A stretch of 64,000 nucleotides of DNA from JARRQJ01 sp963810615 (GCA_963810615.1 CAWEOA010000002.1:496001-560000), one strand, 5' to 3'; shown: positions 33,949 through 43,042, numbered from the stretch's first letter. Made by a program: numbers and translations. The notes: generated by a model not told the origin, from the sequence alone.

Positions 33949-34755
33949 ATGATGATTTCCAGCACTATGATTGCGGTTGTCGCCGATAGTGTCGTGCTCA
34001 GCCCCAGAGCCGATGAGCTGGCTCTGGAGTTGGATCTCCCACGCTGCGAACTGCCCTGCAGCGGGTATTCCCACCTATTGATTTACAGTTCCGCCTCGGT
34101 TGCGGCGCGCCTCGAGCTCCGCTCAACATATAAAGACGCACCGGGTCCCGTGTATGTGGATTTCGTAGGTGGCGCCCTGGGATTTCGCACCCGTCATGGC
34201 AAGCACAGCAAGGAACCTCTGGCTCGCGCCATCGGCGTGAAGGGCCGAACTCTACCCACGATATTGGATGCCACCGCCGGCCTGGGGCGCGATGCATTCA
34301 TCCTGGCCACGCTAGGCTGCCGGGTAACCCTGGTGGAGCGCTCGCTGCTCGTCGCCGCATTACTGCGTGACGGTCTGGCCCGCGCCCTCGCCGATGGCAC
34401 CACCCGGGCCATCGCTGAACGGATGCAGCTGCACGGCGGCGATGCCGCCACCATCATGGATCGCGTCGCGGAGCATGAACGTCCCGATGTAATCTATCTC
34501 GACCCCATGTATCCCCATCGCAGCAAGAGCGCGCTGGTCAAAAAGGAGATGCGCGTGGTGCGCGCGCTGGTGGGTGAGGACGTGGATGCCCCGCAATTGT
34601 TGGAAGCGGCACTGCGCGTGGCGCGCAAACGGGTCGTGGTAAAACGCCCGCGGCCAGCCCCTGCGCTGCCGGGCATCGCGCCTTCTCACGCCCTGCTCGG
34701 CAGCACCACACGCTTCGATGTATATGTCCGCGCCCACGGCGTCGACAACGGGTAA
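33949..34755 (+). CDS. rsmJ: 16S rRNA (guanine(1516)-N(2))-methyltransferase RsmJ
   Basis: 268 residues. The signature is 'PVYVDFVGGALGFRTRHGKHSKEPLARAIGVKG' (FRTRHGKHSKEPLARAIG), followed by the SAM-binding 'LDATAGLGRDAFILATLGC' and catalytic 'VIYLDPMYPHRSKSALVKKEMRV' with the DPMYP motif. It modifies G1516 in 16S rRNA. An alternative ATG at 33967 would shorten the N-terminus by 6 residues. slyX follows 47 bases downstream with its own strong ribosome binding site. Confidence 0.95.
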   Translation: MMISSTMIAVVADSVVLSPRADELALELDLPRCELPCSGYSHLLIYSSASVAARLELRSTYKDAPGPVYVDFVGGALGFRTRHGKHSKEPLARAIGVKGRTLPTILDATAGLGRDAFILATLGCRVTLVERSLLVAALLRDGLARALADGTTRAIAERMQLHGGDAATIMDRVAEHERPDVIYLDPMYPHRSKSALVKKEMRVVRALVGEDVDAPQLLEAALRVARKRVVVKRPRPAPALPGIAPSHALLGSTTRFDVYVRAHGVDNG

Positions 34756-34802
34756 AATGGCGGTGCGGCAATCCCGCCGCGCTCGGGTCGGAGGACATTG
34801 CT

Positions 34803-35009
34803 ATGACAGACGCGCGGCTCATCGATCTTGAAATACGGCTCACGCACCAGGAGGCCACGCTGCAGACGCTTAACGATGTGACCGCCGATCAGCAACGCCT
34901 GATCGATCAGTTGCGCAAGGAAGTGGAAGCCCTCAAACGGCAAATGCGCGACATGTCTCCCGCCGGTATCGCCGCCCCCTGGGAAGAGCCTCCACCGCCG
35001 CACTATTAG
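34803..35009 (+). CDS. slyX: SlyX family protein
   Basis: 68 residues, standard size. It begins MTDARLIDLEIRLTHQEATLQTLND, a coiled-coil heptad pattern typical of SlyX, and ends in the family's Pro-rich PPPPHY tail. The function of SlyX is unknown. A GGAGG ribosome binding site precedes the ATG. It is downstream of rsmJ and converges with the MoeA-like gene. Confidence 0.93.
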   Translation: MTDARLIDLEIRLTHQEATLQTLNDVTADQQRLIDQLRKEVEALKRQMRDMSPAGIAAPWEEPPPPHY

Positions 35010-35034
35010 AAAAGAAAATTCCGGATTCCGGTTG

Positions 35035-36036
35035 TCAGTTATCCTCCGGCAAGGGCAGCTTCCTCCCCAGCAGGCTGTTGAGCGCCGGCACGCCGAACAG
35101 ACGAAACCCGCGCAGCGCTTCCGGGGGATGACCGGCGACACAGACTATAGGTTTACCTGCCGCCACCCCCATGATCAGGGGCCGACCGGAGCGCATGGGG
35201 ACGCCGTCCACCAGCAATTCGCCCAAGGCCCTTACAAGCTCGGAGATGAAATCGCCGCCGCCCGCCGCAGTGCCTCCGGAAAACACCAGCATGTCGGCTT
35301 TTGCCAAGGCCGAACGCGCGGCAGCGACAACAGCATCGAAGTCATCACGGAGGATACCGCCGCCATGGGCGTCGCCGCCCGCAACACCCACCGCGGCGCA
35401 CAGCATCACCGAGTTACTGTCACGAATCAAGCCGGGCCGCACGTCTTGATCGTAAGCTACGACTTCGTCGCCGCAGGAAAAAACCGTCACCTGCGGCCGC
35501 CTGGCCACCGACAAGTGCGTGATACCCAGCGCCGCAACGGATCCCAGTTCCGCTGCCCCGATCACCGTCCCGGCAGAGACGATGACATCGCCTTTTTTCA
35601 AGTCACACCCTTGATCTTCGATGAAAAAGCGCGGCGGGAAGGGGCGCGTGATGGAAAAGCGGTCGTCTTCGCGCTTCGCCTCCCACATGCGCACGATGGA
35701 ATAGGGACCGTCGGGCACGACCACGCCGGTCACCACCTCCAAAGCTTCACCCTGTTTGAGTACCGGACAGCGCTCATCAGCCGGTTTAATCATGCCTGCG
35801 ATGGAAAATGAAACCGGGTTATCCTCGGACGCCGCGGCGGTCTCCTGGGTATGCACGATGAACCCTTCGACAATAGCGCGATGATACGGCGGCATATCGG
35901 TGGGGGCGATCACATCGCCATAGAGGGTGCGGCCCACCGCATCCGCCAAAGAACAGCTTTCCTCGGCAACGGCACGAAACGGTACAGCGGCGGCAAAAAC
36001 CTGTTGCGCCGCCGTCAAAGGTGATGCTTCACTCAT
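35035..36036 (-). CDS. MoeA-like molybdopterin molybdenumtransferase paralogue, shortened
   Basis: 333 residues, against about 400-410 for MoeA. Domains I-II ('LADAVGRTLYGDVIAPTDMPPYHRAIVEGF') and the MoCF domain III ('VFSGGTAAGGGDFISELVRALGE', GGT.AGGGD) are present; C-terminal domain IV is missing. The position corresponding to the essential Asp of the MoeA motif N/D-SAMDGYA reads AIVEGF, so Asp is replaced by Glu. It is therefore unlikely to be a standard MoeA. The gene follows folE by 84 bases on the same strand. Since folE initiates pterin synthesis, a pterin-linked role is possible. No moa or mob genes are nearby. Confidence 0.78.
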   Translation of the reverse strand: MSEASPLTAAQQVFAAAVPFRAVAEESCSLADAVGRTLYGDVIAPTDMPPYHRAIVEGFIVHTQETAAASEDNPVSFSIAGMIKPADERCPVLKQGEALEVVTGVVVPDGPYSIVRMWEAKREDDRFSITRPFPPRFFIEDQGCDLKKGDVIVSAGTVIGAAELGSVAALGITHLSVARRPQVTVFSCGDEVVAYDQDVRPGLIRDSNSVMLCAAVGVAGGDAHGGGILRDDFDAVVAAARSALAKADMLVFSGGTAAGGGDFISELVRALGELLVDGVPMRSGRPLIMGVAAGKPIVCVAGHPPEALRGFRLFGVPALNSLLGRKLPLPEDN

Positions 36037-36120
36037 GATGGTGTCTCTCTATCTGACTAGCTCTCGTTATGACGGTGACTGGATGGCGGTTAGGCGAACA
36101 ACAGAGTCAAGCCGGCAGCG

Positions 36121-36744
36121 TCAGCGGCGAATCAAGTCCATGAACTCCATGCGGGTACGAGCATCTTCCTGAAAGATGCCCCGCATGGCGCTGCTCAAGG
36201 TAGAGCTGTTCTGCTTTTGTACGCCCCGCATCATCATGCAAAAGTGTCTCGCCTCCACCACTACGCCCACCCCGCGCGGCGCCAATATCTTCATCAAGCC
36301 CTCGGCAATCTGACCCGTCATGCGTTCCTGTACCTGCAGCCGCCGGGCGAAGACATCCACGATACGGGCGATCTTACTCAAGCCGATGATCTTCCCGTCG
36401 GGCACATAGCCGACATGAACGCGCCCGAAAAACGGCAGCATATGATGCTCACACTGGGAATAGAACTCCACGTCCTTAACGATGACCATCTCATTGCAGT
36501 CATCCGGGAATATGGCGTCTTCCACCACCTCCTCTACCGTCTGCTTGTAGCCGCTGGTAAGGAAGGCCAAGGCGTTGGCGATGCGCACCGGGGTACGCTG
36601 CAATCCGTGACGTTCCGGGTCTTCGCCCAGACTTACCAACACCTGGCGGAACAGGGCCTCTAAATCTTCAGGACCCTCCGCCGCCTCGCTCCCGGACCGG
36701 GAGGCGACACTGAGAACATCGGTGATCGGCGGTTTATTGCTCAT
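36121..36744 (-). CDS. folE: GTP cyclohydrolase I FolE
   Basis: 207 residues with a non-conserved 25-residue N-terminus before the T-fold core. It converts GTP to dihydroneopterin triphosphate for folate. The zinc ligands are in '[22 protein letters not shown]' (Cys and His of C-E-H-H), and the later Cys is in '[15 protein letters not shown]'. The '[22 protein letters not shown]' helix is typical. It may form a transcript with the downstream MoeA-like gene. Confidence 0.96.
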   Translation of the reverse strand: MSNKPPITDVLSVASRSGSEAAEGPEDLEALFRQVLVSLGEDPERHGLQRTPVRIANALAFLTSGYKQTVEEVVEDAIFPDDCNEMVIVKDVEFYSQCEHHMLPFFGRVHVGYVPDGKIIGLSKIARIVDVFARRLQVQERMTGQIAEGLMKILAPRGVGVVVEARHFCMMMRGVQKQNSSTLSSAMRGIFQEDARTRMEFMDLIRR

Positions 36745-36968
36745 GGCACACTCACTTTCCGCTCACAATAATAACGAAGCGCGTCATCGCTTCCCAAGTG
36801 GCCAAATGATAGGAACAGGAGGGGGAAATCAACACTGTTCACTCTATTGTCAATAATGAAGGATAGGAATGGCCAATTCAACCATATAAATCGCAGCTGA
36901 TCTGGACTGATCTACACCGAAGCGGGTCGACATGTCATAATGGATTGAAAAACCACTCGGTCTTCAGT

Positions 36969-37853
36969 ATGCGATTGATCACCTGCGAGTATCAACAACG
37001 GCCTTTCTTGGGGGTGGTGCGGAACGACACCGCCATTCTTCCCGCGCTGGCGGGCGAAGCACTTAACGACATGTTGGAGCTTATCGCCGAGGGTCCCGGC
37101 TCCTGGCGGCGCTATCAGGACTTAATCCCTCGGCTTCCGTCCAGCTGCCACGTGCCGCTCGCCCAGATTAGATTGTTGGCGCCCATCCCCAGGCCGCGCA
37201 AAAATATTCTGTGCCTCGGCCTCAATTACGCCGACCATGCCGCCGAATCATCGGCGGCGCGAGGCCGGGAGATCAGCGCCCCCGATCATATGGTGGTATT
37301 TACCAAGGCGGTCACCAGCGTTACCGGTCCTACTGATGACATTCCCTATGACATGGCCGTCACCAGTCAATTGGATTGGGAAGTGGAACTGGCGATCATC
37401 ATCGGCCGCCCAGGCCGACGCATCCCGCAAGACCAGGCCATGCGCCATGTATTCGGCTATACCGTGGTCAATGATATCTCGGCCCGGGATCTGCAATTCC
37501 GTCACAAGCAATATTTCCTCGGCAAGAGCCTGGATCACTGCTGCCCCATGGGACCGTGGATCGTCACCGCCGACGAAATTCCCGATCCGCAACAACTTGG
37601 ACTACGCTGCTGGGTAAACGGTCAGTTAAAGCAGGACGGCGATACCCGCCAGCAGATATATTCCATAGCCGCCACCGTCGCCACCCTGTCCCGCACTATG
37701 AGCCTGGAAGCGGGCGATGTAATCGCCACCGGAACACCTGCAGGGGTCGGCTTCGCCCGCACACCGCCGGAATTCCTGCAGCCCGGCGATCTCGTGGAAT
37801 GCGAAGTGGCGGGCATCGGCCGCCTGCGCAATCGCATCGTGAGCGAAAGCTAA
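36969..37853 (+). CDS. Fumarylacetoacetate hydrolase family protein
   Basis: 294 residues from MRLITCEYQQ at 36969; an in-frame TTG at 36945 is weaker. The FAH fold is clear from 'ILCLGLNYADHAAES', 'DWEVELAIIIGRPGRRI' (metal-binding Glu), 'VFGYTVVNDISARDLQFRHKQYFLGKSLDHCCPMGPWIV' (NDISARDLQ, then GKS.D...PMGPW), and 'GDVIATGTPAGVGF'. Such enzymes cleave acylpyruvates or decarboxylate oxaloacetate; the substrate is not predictable. Its stop overlaps the stop region of the convergent ChaN-like gene by 4 bases. Confidence 0.9.
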   Translation: MRLITCEYQQRPFLGVVRNDTAILPALAGEALNDMLELIAEGPGSWRRYQDLIPRLPSSCHVPLAQIRLLAPIPRPRKNILCLGLNYADHAAESSAARGREISAPDHMVVFTKAVTSVTGPTDDIPYDMAVTSQLDWEVELAIIIGRPGRRIPQDQAMRHVFGYTVVNDISARDLQFRHKQYFLGKSLDHCCPMGPWIVTADEIPDPQQLGLRCWVNGQLKQDGDTRQQIYSIAATVATLSRTMSLEAGDVIATGTPAGVGFARTPPEFLQPGDLVECEVAGIGRLRNRIVSES

Positions 37854-39091
37854 GGAACGCGGACCTTCGCCGGAAATTTGGCGACGATATCGATTCGTTT
37901 GTCGTTGCGCTCGACGGTAAGCGGCAGCCAGGTCCCCGGCACCATGTTCTGAACCACAACCACCACATCACTCATATTCTTGACCGGCGTTCCCGCCAGC
38001 TCGACGATATGATCACCGACGGCGATACCGCTGTCCTCGGCAATACTGTGCTCTACCACTTTCACCACCTTCATCCCCTTGGCAGCCTGCTCAAGGTAGA
38101 CGCCCAGGTGCGGCCTTGCTTCTTCGGAGGTCGCAAGCGGCGGAGGCAGACCGAAAACGGTATAGGCAAACCCCGGCACCAGATCTTCACAGCTTAATTG
38201 TTCGTCCCAGGGAACCGAGGTGGCAACCTTAGCCACCCCTAAGGCCGCAAGCTGATGAGGCACACCGAAGCCGTTCATCATGTGACCGCTACCCATGACT
38301 CCCACGATCAGCGGCGCCTTATCACGCAGCGCCGCATCGGCGATACCCTGGGCCATGGCACGATCCCAAAGCTGCTGCCCTTCGACAAAGCGCTTAAATC
38401 CTTTTTTTTCTTCAGGAGAAAATTCGTTCATGTTTTTTTCACCGTGCCCTTGCGGCCCGGGATGATGTTGCACAAAGCTCCCCGCCAGCATTTCGAGATA
38501 GGCCCGCTGCGGGACGGCGGGATCCGTGATCCCTTGACGCTGATCCTTTGGTATCGCCGCCCATCCCTTCTGTTGCACTTCATTAAAGAAGGAGCGGTTC
38601 ACATTCAAGGCGATCATCGGAATATGATTCATGCGGGCGAAATTAAAAATCGGCAAATAAAATGCCGGATCAAAACTCCAATTACCGTACCAGTTACTTT
38701 GCTTCAGAAATTCGGCTTCGCTCAGTTCTCCCGCTACCCATTTGTCCAGAATCGGCTGCACCTGCCGGGGAAACATTTCAAAACCGAGCGCAAGATTCTG
38801 GTGCAACGCATATAGTCCGGCGATCACCTGCAGCTGCCAACGATGGTGATCAGGGTTATCATGGTGCTCGCCCAAAAGGACGACTTGCTGCTGACCGAAG
38901 TATTTTAGTACTTCCCCGCTCGTGAGAACGCGCCGATCCTGCATGCGCAACCATGTACCGGGCGCCACGCACTGCTTGTTCGCCCGCGTCACACTCGGGG
39001 CGGCAAAACCGCTATCAGCCGACATTAATCCGCACAGGATAAACAACAAATAAACGATCCGTCGCGAACCATATATCTTGGAATAATTCAT
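37850..39091 (-). CDS. ChaN/EreA-like protein with C-terminal PDZ domain
   Basis: 413 residues from MNYSKIYGS (39091, AGGA ribosome binding site). A signal peptide (about 12-30) precedes the ChaN-type heme-binding or erythromycin-esterase-like domain: 'VVLLGEHHDNPDHHRWQLQVIAGL' (GEHHDNPDHH), 'LALGFEMFPRQVQPILDKWV', and 'LIVGVMGSGHMMNGFGVPHQL' (MGSGH). After residue 310 a PDZ domain appears ('MKVVKVVEHSIAEDSGIAVGDHIVELAGTPVKNMSDV'). The known ChaN is an outer membrane lipoprotein tied to iron uptake. This fusion form is periplasmic or outer-membrane associated. Confidence 0.82.
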   Translation of the reverse strand: MNYSKIYGSRRIVYLLFILCGLMSADSGFAAPSVTRANKQCVAPGTWLRMQDRRVLTSGEVLKYFGQQQVVLLGEHHDNPDHHRWQLQVIAGLYALHQNLALGFEMFPRQVQPILDKWVAGELSEAEFLKQSNWYGNWSFDPAFYLPIFNFARMNHIPMIALNVNRSFFNEVQQKGWAAIPKDQRQGITDPAVPQRAYLEMLAGSFVQHHPGPQGHGEKNMNEFSPEEKKGFKRFVEGQQLWDRAMAQGIADAALRDKAPLIVGVMGSGHMMNGFGVPHQLAALGVAKVATSVPWDEQLSCEDLVPGFAYTVFGLPPPLATSEEARPHLGVYLEQAAKGMKVVKVVEHSIAEDSGIAVGDHIVELAGTPVKNMSDVVVVVQNMVPGTWLPLTVERNDKRIDIVAKFPAKVRVP

Positions 39092-39216
39092 GCGCATTCC
39101 TGAGGATTATCAGAGCTGTCCAGCTCTACTCGCCCAAGATAACTTAGTGACTAGAATGACGCAAATTAAATGCTTACCAGAGGCAGTCTGATAATGGATT
39201 TGAGATGCATTGCTAA

Positions 39217-41664
39217 CTAATGCATCGTGCGATTGCCGCTCATCAGGCCATTCAACACTTTGTCTAGAGCACGGTCGAACATGGCAACATCTTCCACCAA
39301 CGAGGCCTTGCCATGGCGCAGATCGGCAGCCAGTCCCGCCAGGGTCCTTTCCGCCACTACTTTATACTTGCGGTCCACGAACACGTACTCGCCCATGACC
39401 ACGCTCTTCCATGCCAATTTTCCCCGGCGCTTCTTCTCGCCCAATTCGAATTCGAGCCATGTACCCAGGTTCATCTCTGCGGCCATGGCGGTAAATTCAT
39501 CCTCAATACCCACGGGCTCCGGATCTGGACTTTCGGGATCTTCTTGAGAAAATGAAGAATCCATCCCCAGCAATTCCTTCTCAAACTCGCTCATTTCAGG
39601 ACTTAGTGTGATCTGTTCATGAAAGGCCATTGCGTCGCCATCGTCCTGCAATTCATTATCGACAGAATCCGACGCCCCAGGCGCTTTGGTCGCCGAGATT
39701 TCGCTCGTATCATCCATACGACCGGCGACAGGAGATTTGATCGTCTCCGCAACATATTTCTCACCGCGGAGACAGGCCATGTGAATAGGCTCCAAGGCAT
39801 CAATCAGAGCATCTATTTGCTGCGGCGACCAAGCGATCAAGGTCATCCCATCGCGTAGCGCATCCAGCAAACTCGGCAATAGCACGACCATCTTTCGGCG
39901 ATCATCCGCCGTAGTCTTTGGCTCCACACTCCACATCAGATCATCAATCACAGATTCATGTCGACGCCATGACTCTCCGTCATACCCTTCCTGATCGAGG
40001 GAATATTGCAGAACGTCCCGCCAGCTATCGCGCAGAAAATCCCGCAACACTCCGGGCACTTCCGCACCTTCCAGGCGCGCCTCGATGGCCTCGAAAGCCA
40101 ATCTATCCGGAAGAACTTCCTGCAGATGATCGCTTACCGGAGATGCGGATTCGACCTCGACTTCCTCACCTTCCTCGGCCAGGAATTCGATGAATTCCCC
40201 TAGCAAGCTACCGAAGATACCGGGATCCTGTTCGAATTCCGCAAGCACCCGCGTCACAATATATTCCATTTTTTCGAAGCGTCGTTGCCGCACCTCTTCA
40301 TCGTTGTCATTCCAGCCAATACTGGCGTGACCCAATACATTCAACAATCTCCTGGCGGAGTGATTTTTGTTTGTAAAAAATTCTTTATCGGCAATGGCAA
40401 TCTTGAGAATGGGAATTTGCAACTGATTGAGCAGGTTTTTAACGGCGTCTGGAATACTCGGCTCATCGAGGATAAACTCGAAAATCATTCCGATGACATC
40501 GATTGTATTATCATGCGCCGGATGTATGGCGCGCCCATCACCTATCTGTTTCATCTGCCCGAGCAGGGCATCCTTAATGGCGCCGACATTGATTGCGCCG
40601 CCGGGAGTAACGGGGGGGATTTCGTGTTGTAAAAAGGATAATGCCCTCAACAGATCGTCCGCAAGCAATGATGAACCGGGAGTCGCCCCGCTGGCGGCGC
40701 CAACCGTCTCTCCCGGTTCGCTGTCATTACCATTCGCATCTGTAACCGGCTCACCCCCTGGAGCATCTCCATACTTCCGCGCATTCATCAATTTTTGCAG
40801 GGTTTGATACACGTCACCCGATGAAGTGGCGACCCTCTGGGATTCTCCGCCCGCTCCTCCCGCAACCTGTCCCTGTGTGCTTCCACCGGCATTCTCAGGA
40901 GCATTAGCTGCTGCTTGCGTGTCGGCAGTACGCGACTGAGATGTTCCCCCGACGACACGCGCGGGGGCAGACAACTTTAACTCGGGCAGGACACCCGCAT
41001 CACTCAATATGGAATTTACCTGATGATATAATTGCCCCACAGTTTGCATTACGCCCTGCTCAAACAGCTTGTAAGCAATCAATTTGACTTCAACCCCGAA
41101 CTCCAGCTTTTGAATAACATCGCGAAAGGCGTAGCCAATGACTTCTGGATCATATGGCTGCGACTCGTCATCATAATTCGCACCATCGATCAGAACATTG
41201 AATCTCCGCGCCAAGGCATATAATTCGTTACGCAAACGATCCCTGGCCCGAGCCACCAGTCCGTCCACCGCCAATGATTCCTCAAGCTCATGCTCATCGA
41301 CAAGCGTAAGACCGCCGGTCTGTCCGCCTTCTTTTTTCGATGATGCGGCGGCAGCGCCGTCGCTATGCAGTCTCGCGGCATAGTTCCGGGTAAATTCTTC
41401 GCTAAACGCAACAAGAATTTCCTGGCGTTTCGCGCACAACTCACGTTCCGCCTCCACATAGTCGTCGGAATCCTGATCGTCCCCTTCTTTATTGCTGCGA
41501 TTGATTAAGGCGTCATCGAGCTTATCAAGTACCTGCTTGATTAAACCCTCAAGATATTGATCCGCATTCTGCTTACATGCCTGCAGAATCTTTTGCTGAT
41601 GGAGACGAAAAGTCGCGCCCCCATTCCGCAGACCAAAGGACGTCGCCTTATCAACGGTACCCAT
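39217..41664 (-). CDS. DUF1631 family protein
   Basis: 815 residues, starting MGTVDKATSFGLR with a GGGAGA ribosome binding site. It is the long cytosolic DUF1631 family restricted mainly to beta- and gammaproteobacteria. It is helical and acidic, with low-complexity linkers (Gly/Ala/Asn-rich around residues 240-330) and two structured parts: 'RARDRLRNELYALARRFNVLIDGA' and 'LFLGTWLEFELGEKKRRGKLAWKS', where the C-terminal segment GTWLEFELGEKKRRGKL is PilZ-like. Function is not established; the PilZ-like end hints at c-di-GMP or surface-behaviour links. It is divergent from the predicted small RNA. Confidence 0.8.
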   Translation of the reverse strand: MGTVDKATSFGLRNGGATFRLHQQKILQACKQNADQYLEGLIKQVLDKLDDALINRSNKEGDDQDSDDYVEAERELCAKRQEILVAFSEEFTRNYAARLHSDGAAAASSKKEGGQTGGLTLVDEHELEESLAVDGLVARARDRLRNELYALARRFNVLIDGANYDDESQPYDPEVIGYAFRDVIQKLEFGVEVKLIAYKLFEQGVMQTVGQLYHQVNSILSDAGVLPELKLSAPARVVGGTSQSRTADTQAAANAPENAGGSTQGQVAGGAGGESQRVATSSGDVYQTLQKLMNARKYGDAPGGEPVTDANGNDSEPGETVGAASGATPGSSLLADDLLRALSFLQHEIPPVTPGGAINVGAIKDALLGQMKQIGDGRAIHPAHDNTIDVIGMIFEFILDEPSIPDAVKNLLNQLQIPILKIAIADKEFFTNKNHSARRLLNVLGHASIGWNDNDEEVRQRRFEKMEYIVTRVLAEFEQDPGIFGSLLGEFIEFLAEEGEEVEVESASPVSDHLQEVLPDRLAFEAIEARLEGAEVPGVLRDFLRDSWRDVLQYSLDQEGYDGESWRRHESVIDDLMWSVEPKTTADDRRKMVVLLPSLLDALRDGMTLIAWSPQQIDALIDALEPIHMACLRGEKYVAETIKSPVAGRMDDTSEISATKAPGASDSVDNELQDDGDAMAFHEQITLSPEMSEFEKELLGMDSSFSQEDPESPDPEPVGIEDEFTAMAAEMNLGTWLEFELGEKKRRGKLAWKSVVMGEYVFVDRKYKVVAERTLAGLAADLRHGKASLVEDVAMFDRALDKVLNGLMSGNRTMH

Positions 41665-41843
41665 AAATTCTCCCAGGAATCACGCACAAATGAACACATC
41701 TACTATCGGCCAAAGTCCGGGATTCTTTTGATAAAAATCTGTGAGAATAATCATATTGCCGGATATGCTCTGCCTTCGTCGCCATCTGGATACAAGCGAA
41801 TATGCCGCCTGTTCAATAAGTTGGCTGCTTAGGTATTAATCGG

Positions 41844-41861
41844 CGTCGCCATCAAGCGACG
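41844..41861 (+). promoter_or_regulatory. Candidate enhancer-binding-protein site (CGTCGC-N6-GCGACG)
   Basis: A perfect 6-base inverted repeat centred at about 41852, roughly 121 bases before the predicted start at 41974, the usual distance for a sigma-54 activator site. The half site CGTCGCCATC also occurs at 41778-41787. Confidence 0.5.
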
Positions 41862-41946
41862 AATAAGGGCCTCAGGAAAAATATTCTGGACTTTCGGCAA
41901 GCAATAAAAACAATATAACCATTTAATTATTATGATATTTATACTT

Positions 41947-41963
41947 TTGGCATCCAAGTTGCT
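41947..41963 (+). promoter_or_regulatory. Sigma-54 promoter of the predicted small RNA
   Basis: TTGGCATCCAAGTTGCT: GG at 41949-41950 and GC at 41961-41962, spacing 12, with the TTGCT -12 box perfect and the -24 box TTGGCAT near-perfect. Predicted start is about 41974. Confidence 0.75.
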
Positions 41964-41973
41964 ATAAGTAATG

Positions 41974-42115
41974 CGACGCCGTTCGGATGGATCCGTCGGC
42001 GGTCTTCCCTTCGGGACCTCTCACGTGGTCACTCAGCCTGACTGCAAGGTCCTTAGTTGTATCCTTACCCCCCTATTTATCAGCGGCGCTGTCAATCGGC
42101 AGCGCCCATTTTTTT
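41974..42115 (+). ncRNA. Predicted sigma-54-dependent small RNA, about 142 nt
   Basis: Defined by a sigma-54 promoter at one end and a 7-base-stem terminator with seven Ts at the other. No ribosome binding site or convincing reading frame lies between; an open frame beginning at 41971 would start before the transcript and runs through the terminator. Internal hairpins are visible: GATGGATCCGTC around 41986-41997 and GGTC-TTCCCTTCGG-GACC around 42001-42018. Sigma-54-driven small RNAs such as CrcZ are known in Pseudomonas, but this one lacks their repeated CA-rich motifs. Targets are unknown. Confidence 0.6.
42085..42115 (+). terminator. Rho-independent terminator of the predicted small RNA
   Basis: GGCGCTG (42085-42091) pairs perfectly with CAGCGCC (42100-42106) around an 8-base loop; CA then seven Ts follow. 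Confidence 0.85.
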
Positions 42116-42307
42116 CCGAGTGTGCACTCCGCAATCTGCTCGCGATCCCAAGTAAGCATGGGCAGGGCGTGACCACATAAATGGGAACGACGATCACACT
42201 CGAGGCGCCGGGAAGAACTTAAGATTTTGGGTATAAAAGCGCCGAATCGCATGCCGCCCAAAATGTAACGCTGGGGTATGCGCGCCAATGTCCTCGCAGC
42301 TTCCCGC

Positions 42308-42658
42308 TCAAAGAATTTCGAGCACTCTTTCCGGGGGCCGACCGAGCGCCGCCCTTTCTCCCACCACGACAATCGGTCGCTCCATCAATTGCGGGTGCTC
42401 CGCCATAGCCTCGGTCAGGGCACCCTCACTGAGCTTGGGATCAGCCAAATTCAAGGCGGTATATTCCGCTTCCTTATCTCGCATTAATTCACGCGGATTC
42501 ATCTGCAACATAACGAGAAGGCGCCTGATTTGCGCGGCGCTGAGGGGCTGCTTAAGGTATTCCACGATTGTCGGCTCGATGCCACGATCACGCAACAATT
42601 GCAGCGTCTGTCTCGATTTCGAACACCTGGAATTATGATAAATCGTAATCTCTGTCAT
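42308..42658 (-). CDS. arsC: Arsenate reductase (glutaredoxin-dependent), ArsC/Spx family
   Basis: 116 residues from MTEITIYHN at 42658 (GGGAAG ribosome binding site). Thioredoxin-like ArsC fold with the catalytic Cys in NSRCSKSRQTL and the arsenate-binding arginine region LMERPIVVV. It ends PPERVLEIL, the family's terminal pattern. The reaction needs glutaredoxin, and a glutaredoxin gene lies 93 bases upstream on the same strand. No arsB or arsR is present, so a general role in stress or an orphan arsenate reductase is equally possible. Confidence 0.9.
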   Translation of the reverse strand: MTEITIYHNSRCSKSRQTLQLLRDRGIEPTIVEYLKQPLSAAQIRRLLVMLQMNPRELMRDKEAEYTALNLADPKLSEGALTEAMAEHPQLMERPIVVVGERAALGRPPERVLEIL

Positions 42659-42751
42659 CTGCTTCCCTTGAAATAGGCATGTAATTGACGCTGCCAGCGA
42701 CGCGCGATCACCCACCTCACGCATTACAACAGCCCGCCCCGATCGCCCTTC

Positions 42752-43042
42752 TCAACTCACCCCGGATTGACTTTTCATCATGCCGTCCAAGTAGCCGTCA
42801 TGATCAAGTTGTTGCAGCTCCAGAAAGCCACCGACACCTTGACCATTAATAAATATCTGGGGCATCGAACTGCGCCCGGCGGCCCGTTGCACCATCTGTT
42901 CACGTGCTTGATCATCGCCGTCAATGGCATATTCTATGAACGCGATATTTTTGTCCCTTAGCAAGCGCTTGGCGCGGATACAGTAACCACAACTCATCCA
43001 TGTATAAATTTCCACCTTATTGTCAGGGTGTTTGGGCGTCAT
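42752..43042 (-). CDS. grxC: Glutaredoxin, GrxC type
   Basis: 96 residues from MTPKHPDN at 43042, supported by an AGGAAA ribosome binding site. The active site is CGYC instead of the usual CPYC (WMSCGYCIRAKRLL). The glutathione-binding features 'SSMPQIFINGQGVGGFLEL' (MPQIFINGQ, then GG) are intact. It probably supplies electrons to ArsC, whose gene lies immediately downstream. The Pro-to-Gly change should raise flexibility and alter the redox potential. Confidence 0.92.
   Translation of the reverse strand: MTPKHPDNKVEIYTWMSCGYCIRAKRLLRDKNIAFIEYAIDGDDQAREQMVQRAAGRSSMPQIFINGQGVGGFLELQQLDHDGYLDGMMKSQSGVS

Larger units (their letters stand above)
41665..42307. other. 643-base intergenic region holding a probable sigma-54-dependent small RNA
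   Basis: Between the DUF1631 start and the arsC end, no protein gene is convincing. It holds an 18-base inverted repeat (41844-41861), a sigma-54 promoter (41947-41963) and a rho-independent terminator (42085-42115), which together outline a short transcript. The segment 41880-41950 is very AT-rich. The 42116-42307 part has no recognisable signal. Confidence 0.65.

Noticed and set aside
41971..42180. Plus-strand 69-codon frame over the predicted small RNA
   Set aside because: It begins upstream of the predicted transcription start, lacks a ribosome binding site and continues past a strong terminator.
42073..42372. Minus-strand 99-codon frame after arsC
   Set aside because: It overlaps the 3' end of arsC in another frame and has no protein-like pattern.
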